Positions 63,456-64,000 of a DNA stretch of 64,000 nucleotides are shown in pieces. The stretch spans positions 1-64,000 of the forward strand of contig JAWLBM010000019.1 in assembly GCA_041687675.1 (NCBI GenBank), in the 5' to 3' direction. Numbering within the stretch: the first letter of the stretch is position 1; each line of letters opens with the position of its first letter. The translations under genes and the position numbers were made by a program. This DNA comes from JAWLBM01 sp041687675. Its GTDB lineage: Bacteria > Pseudomonadota > Alphaproteobacteria > Rhizobiales > Pleomorphomonadaceae. The notes under the pieces were generated by a model, which made no database searches, was not told where the DNA came from, and was given only the letters and a program-made list of their open reading frames with translations.

Positions 63456-64000
63456 GTGACCACCGCCGCCGCCGGAACCGCCCGAACCCGCTGGGGCATC
63501 GTCGCGCTCGGCTTCGCCTGCGGCGTCGTCGGCATGTTCCAGACCGCGAAGATGAGCGTGGCGCTGATCGAGGTGCAGCGGGACATCGGCCTGTCGCTCG
63601 TCGCCGCCTCCTGGTCGATCACCGTGGTGTCCCTCACCGGCGCCCTCTTCGGCGTCCAGGCGGGGCGGATCACCTCGGAGTTCGGCGCCGCCCGCACCCT
63701 TGCCGCCGCTCTGATGATCTCCGCCGTCGCCGCGCTGGCGACGGCGCTCATCGCCGACCCCGCCTGGTTCTTCGCCGCCCGCCTCACCGAGGGGATCGGC
63801 TATCTTCTCGTCTGCGCCGCCGCGCCGGCGATGATGGCGGAGCACGCCGCCCCGCGCGACCGTGGCCTCGCCCTCGCCATCTGGGGCGCCTTCGTCCCCG
63901 TGTCGGTGTCGATCATGGCCGTGGCCGGGCCGCCGGTGATCCTCGAGGAGGGCTGGCGAATGCTGTTCCTCGCCAGCGCCGCGACGGCGGTGGTCGCCCT
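63456..64000 (+). CDS. MFS transporter (truncated by window edge)
   Basis: The first 181 residues of a major facilitator superfamily transporter. It starts at GTG 63456 with GGGGGA upstream. Five helices are visible (WGIVALGFACGVVGMFQTAKMSVALIEV, SWSITVVSLTGALFGVQAG, TLAAALMISAVAALATALIA, EGIGYLLVCAAAPAMMAEHA, IWGAFVPVSVSIMAVAGPPVI). GALFGVQAGRITSEFGAARTL is the loop between helices 2 and 3. AAPAMMAEHAAPRDRGLALAIWGAFVPV resembles CynX/NimT-like or sugar-efflux-like MFS members. The substrate is unknown and the C-terminal half lies outside. Confidence 0.85.
   Translation, partial: MTTAAAGTARTRWGIVALGFACGVVGMFQTAKMSVALIEVQRDIGLSLVAASWSITVVSLTGALFGVQAGRITSEFGAARTLAAALMISAVAALATALIADPAWFFAARLTEGIGYLLVCAAAPAMMAEHAAPRDRGLALAIWGAFVPVSVSIMAVAGPPVILEEGWRMLFLASAATAVVA

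Overview
The window is GC-rich chromosomal DNA of an alphaproteobacterium, most likely of the order Hyphomicrobiales (Rhizobiales). The lineage markers are a Ros/MucR zinc-finger regulator, a DUF1127 protein, the zeta inhibitor subunit of F1-ATPase, an aa3-oxidase subunit IV next to a three-gene transhydrogenase, a DnaA-domain-IV-like protein coupled to DUF6456, GAAC-N7-GAAC type SOS boxes at recA, and short CCTTCTCCCC/GGGGAGAAGG palindromes scattered between genes. I see no rRNA, tRNA, CRISPR array, insertion sequence, integrase or phage gene. Gene density is about 90 percent, and most gaps are short.

Layout. 1-2620 (minus) is most of a secreted protein with 14 RCC1-type repeats. 2.9-10.1 kb carries pncA, a large AsmA-family envelope protein, an FAD-linked D-lactate/glycolate-type dehydrogenase and a TraB/GumN protein. 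10.3-11 kb is a LuxR-type regulator with no synthase nearby. 11.5-15.6 kb is the two-subunit B12-dependent methylmalonyl-CoA mutase, followed by a haloacid dehalogenase. 16.4-18.9 kb is a TolB-like propeller protein with RTX repeats. 19-26.7 kb holds an M24 peptidase, a TupA-like ATP-grasp protein, a cluster of three tiny stress-type proteins (DUF3309, a 46-aa membrane protein, CsbD), a class IV aminotransferase, a CheY-like regulator, sodB, and the DnaA-like/DUF6456 pair. 26.7-30.2 kb has oligopeptidase B, msrB and a YkuD-fold lipoprotein.

30.5-38.1 kb is one tightly packed plus-strand run: a MotA/MotB stator pair with PomA/PomB-like sequence, then all seven subunits of an Mrp cation/H+ antiporter. 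Next come mucR, a DUF3833 protein, a DUF1127 protein, a cytochrome P450, psuK-psuG (pseudouridine breakdown), recA under SOS boxes, alaS and an alpha-glucosidase. 49.5-53.4 kb is the lower beta-ketoadipate pathway (thiolase plus 3-oxoadipate CoA-transferase) facing a PcaR/PcaU-type IclR regulator; the gap between them contains recognisable operators. 53.5-56.9 kb is the aa3 oxidase subunit IV and pntAA-pntAB-pntB. 57.0-62.0 kb (minus) is purC-purS-small membrane protein-purQ-purL-bolA-grxD. The window ends with the zeta subunit, a serine-hydrolase-like protein whose nucleophile is replaced, and a truncated MFS transporter.

The observations I consider most worth a second look are: the apparent insertion of a 14-repeat RCC1 propeller between two halves of one Ig-like domain, echoed by a TolB propeller lying between two blocks of RTX repeats in the other large exported protein; the joining of a PomAB-like stator to an mrp antiporter operon; a three-half-site PcaU-like operator; and inverted repeats lying directly on the translation start or promoter of several genes.
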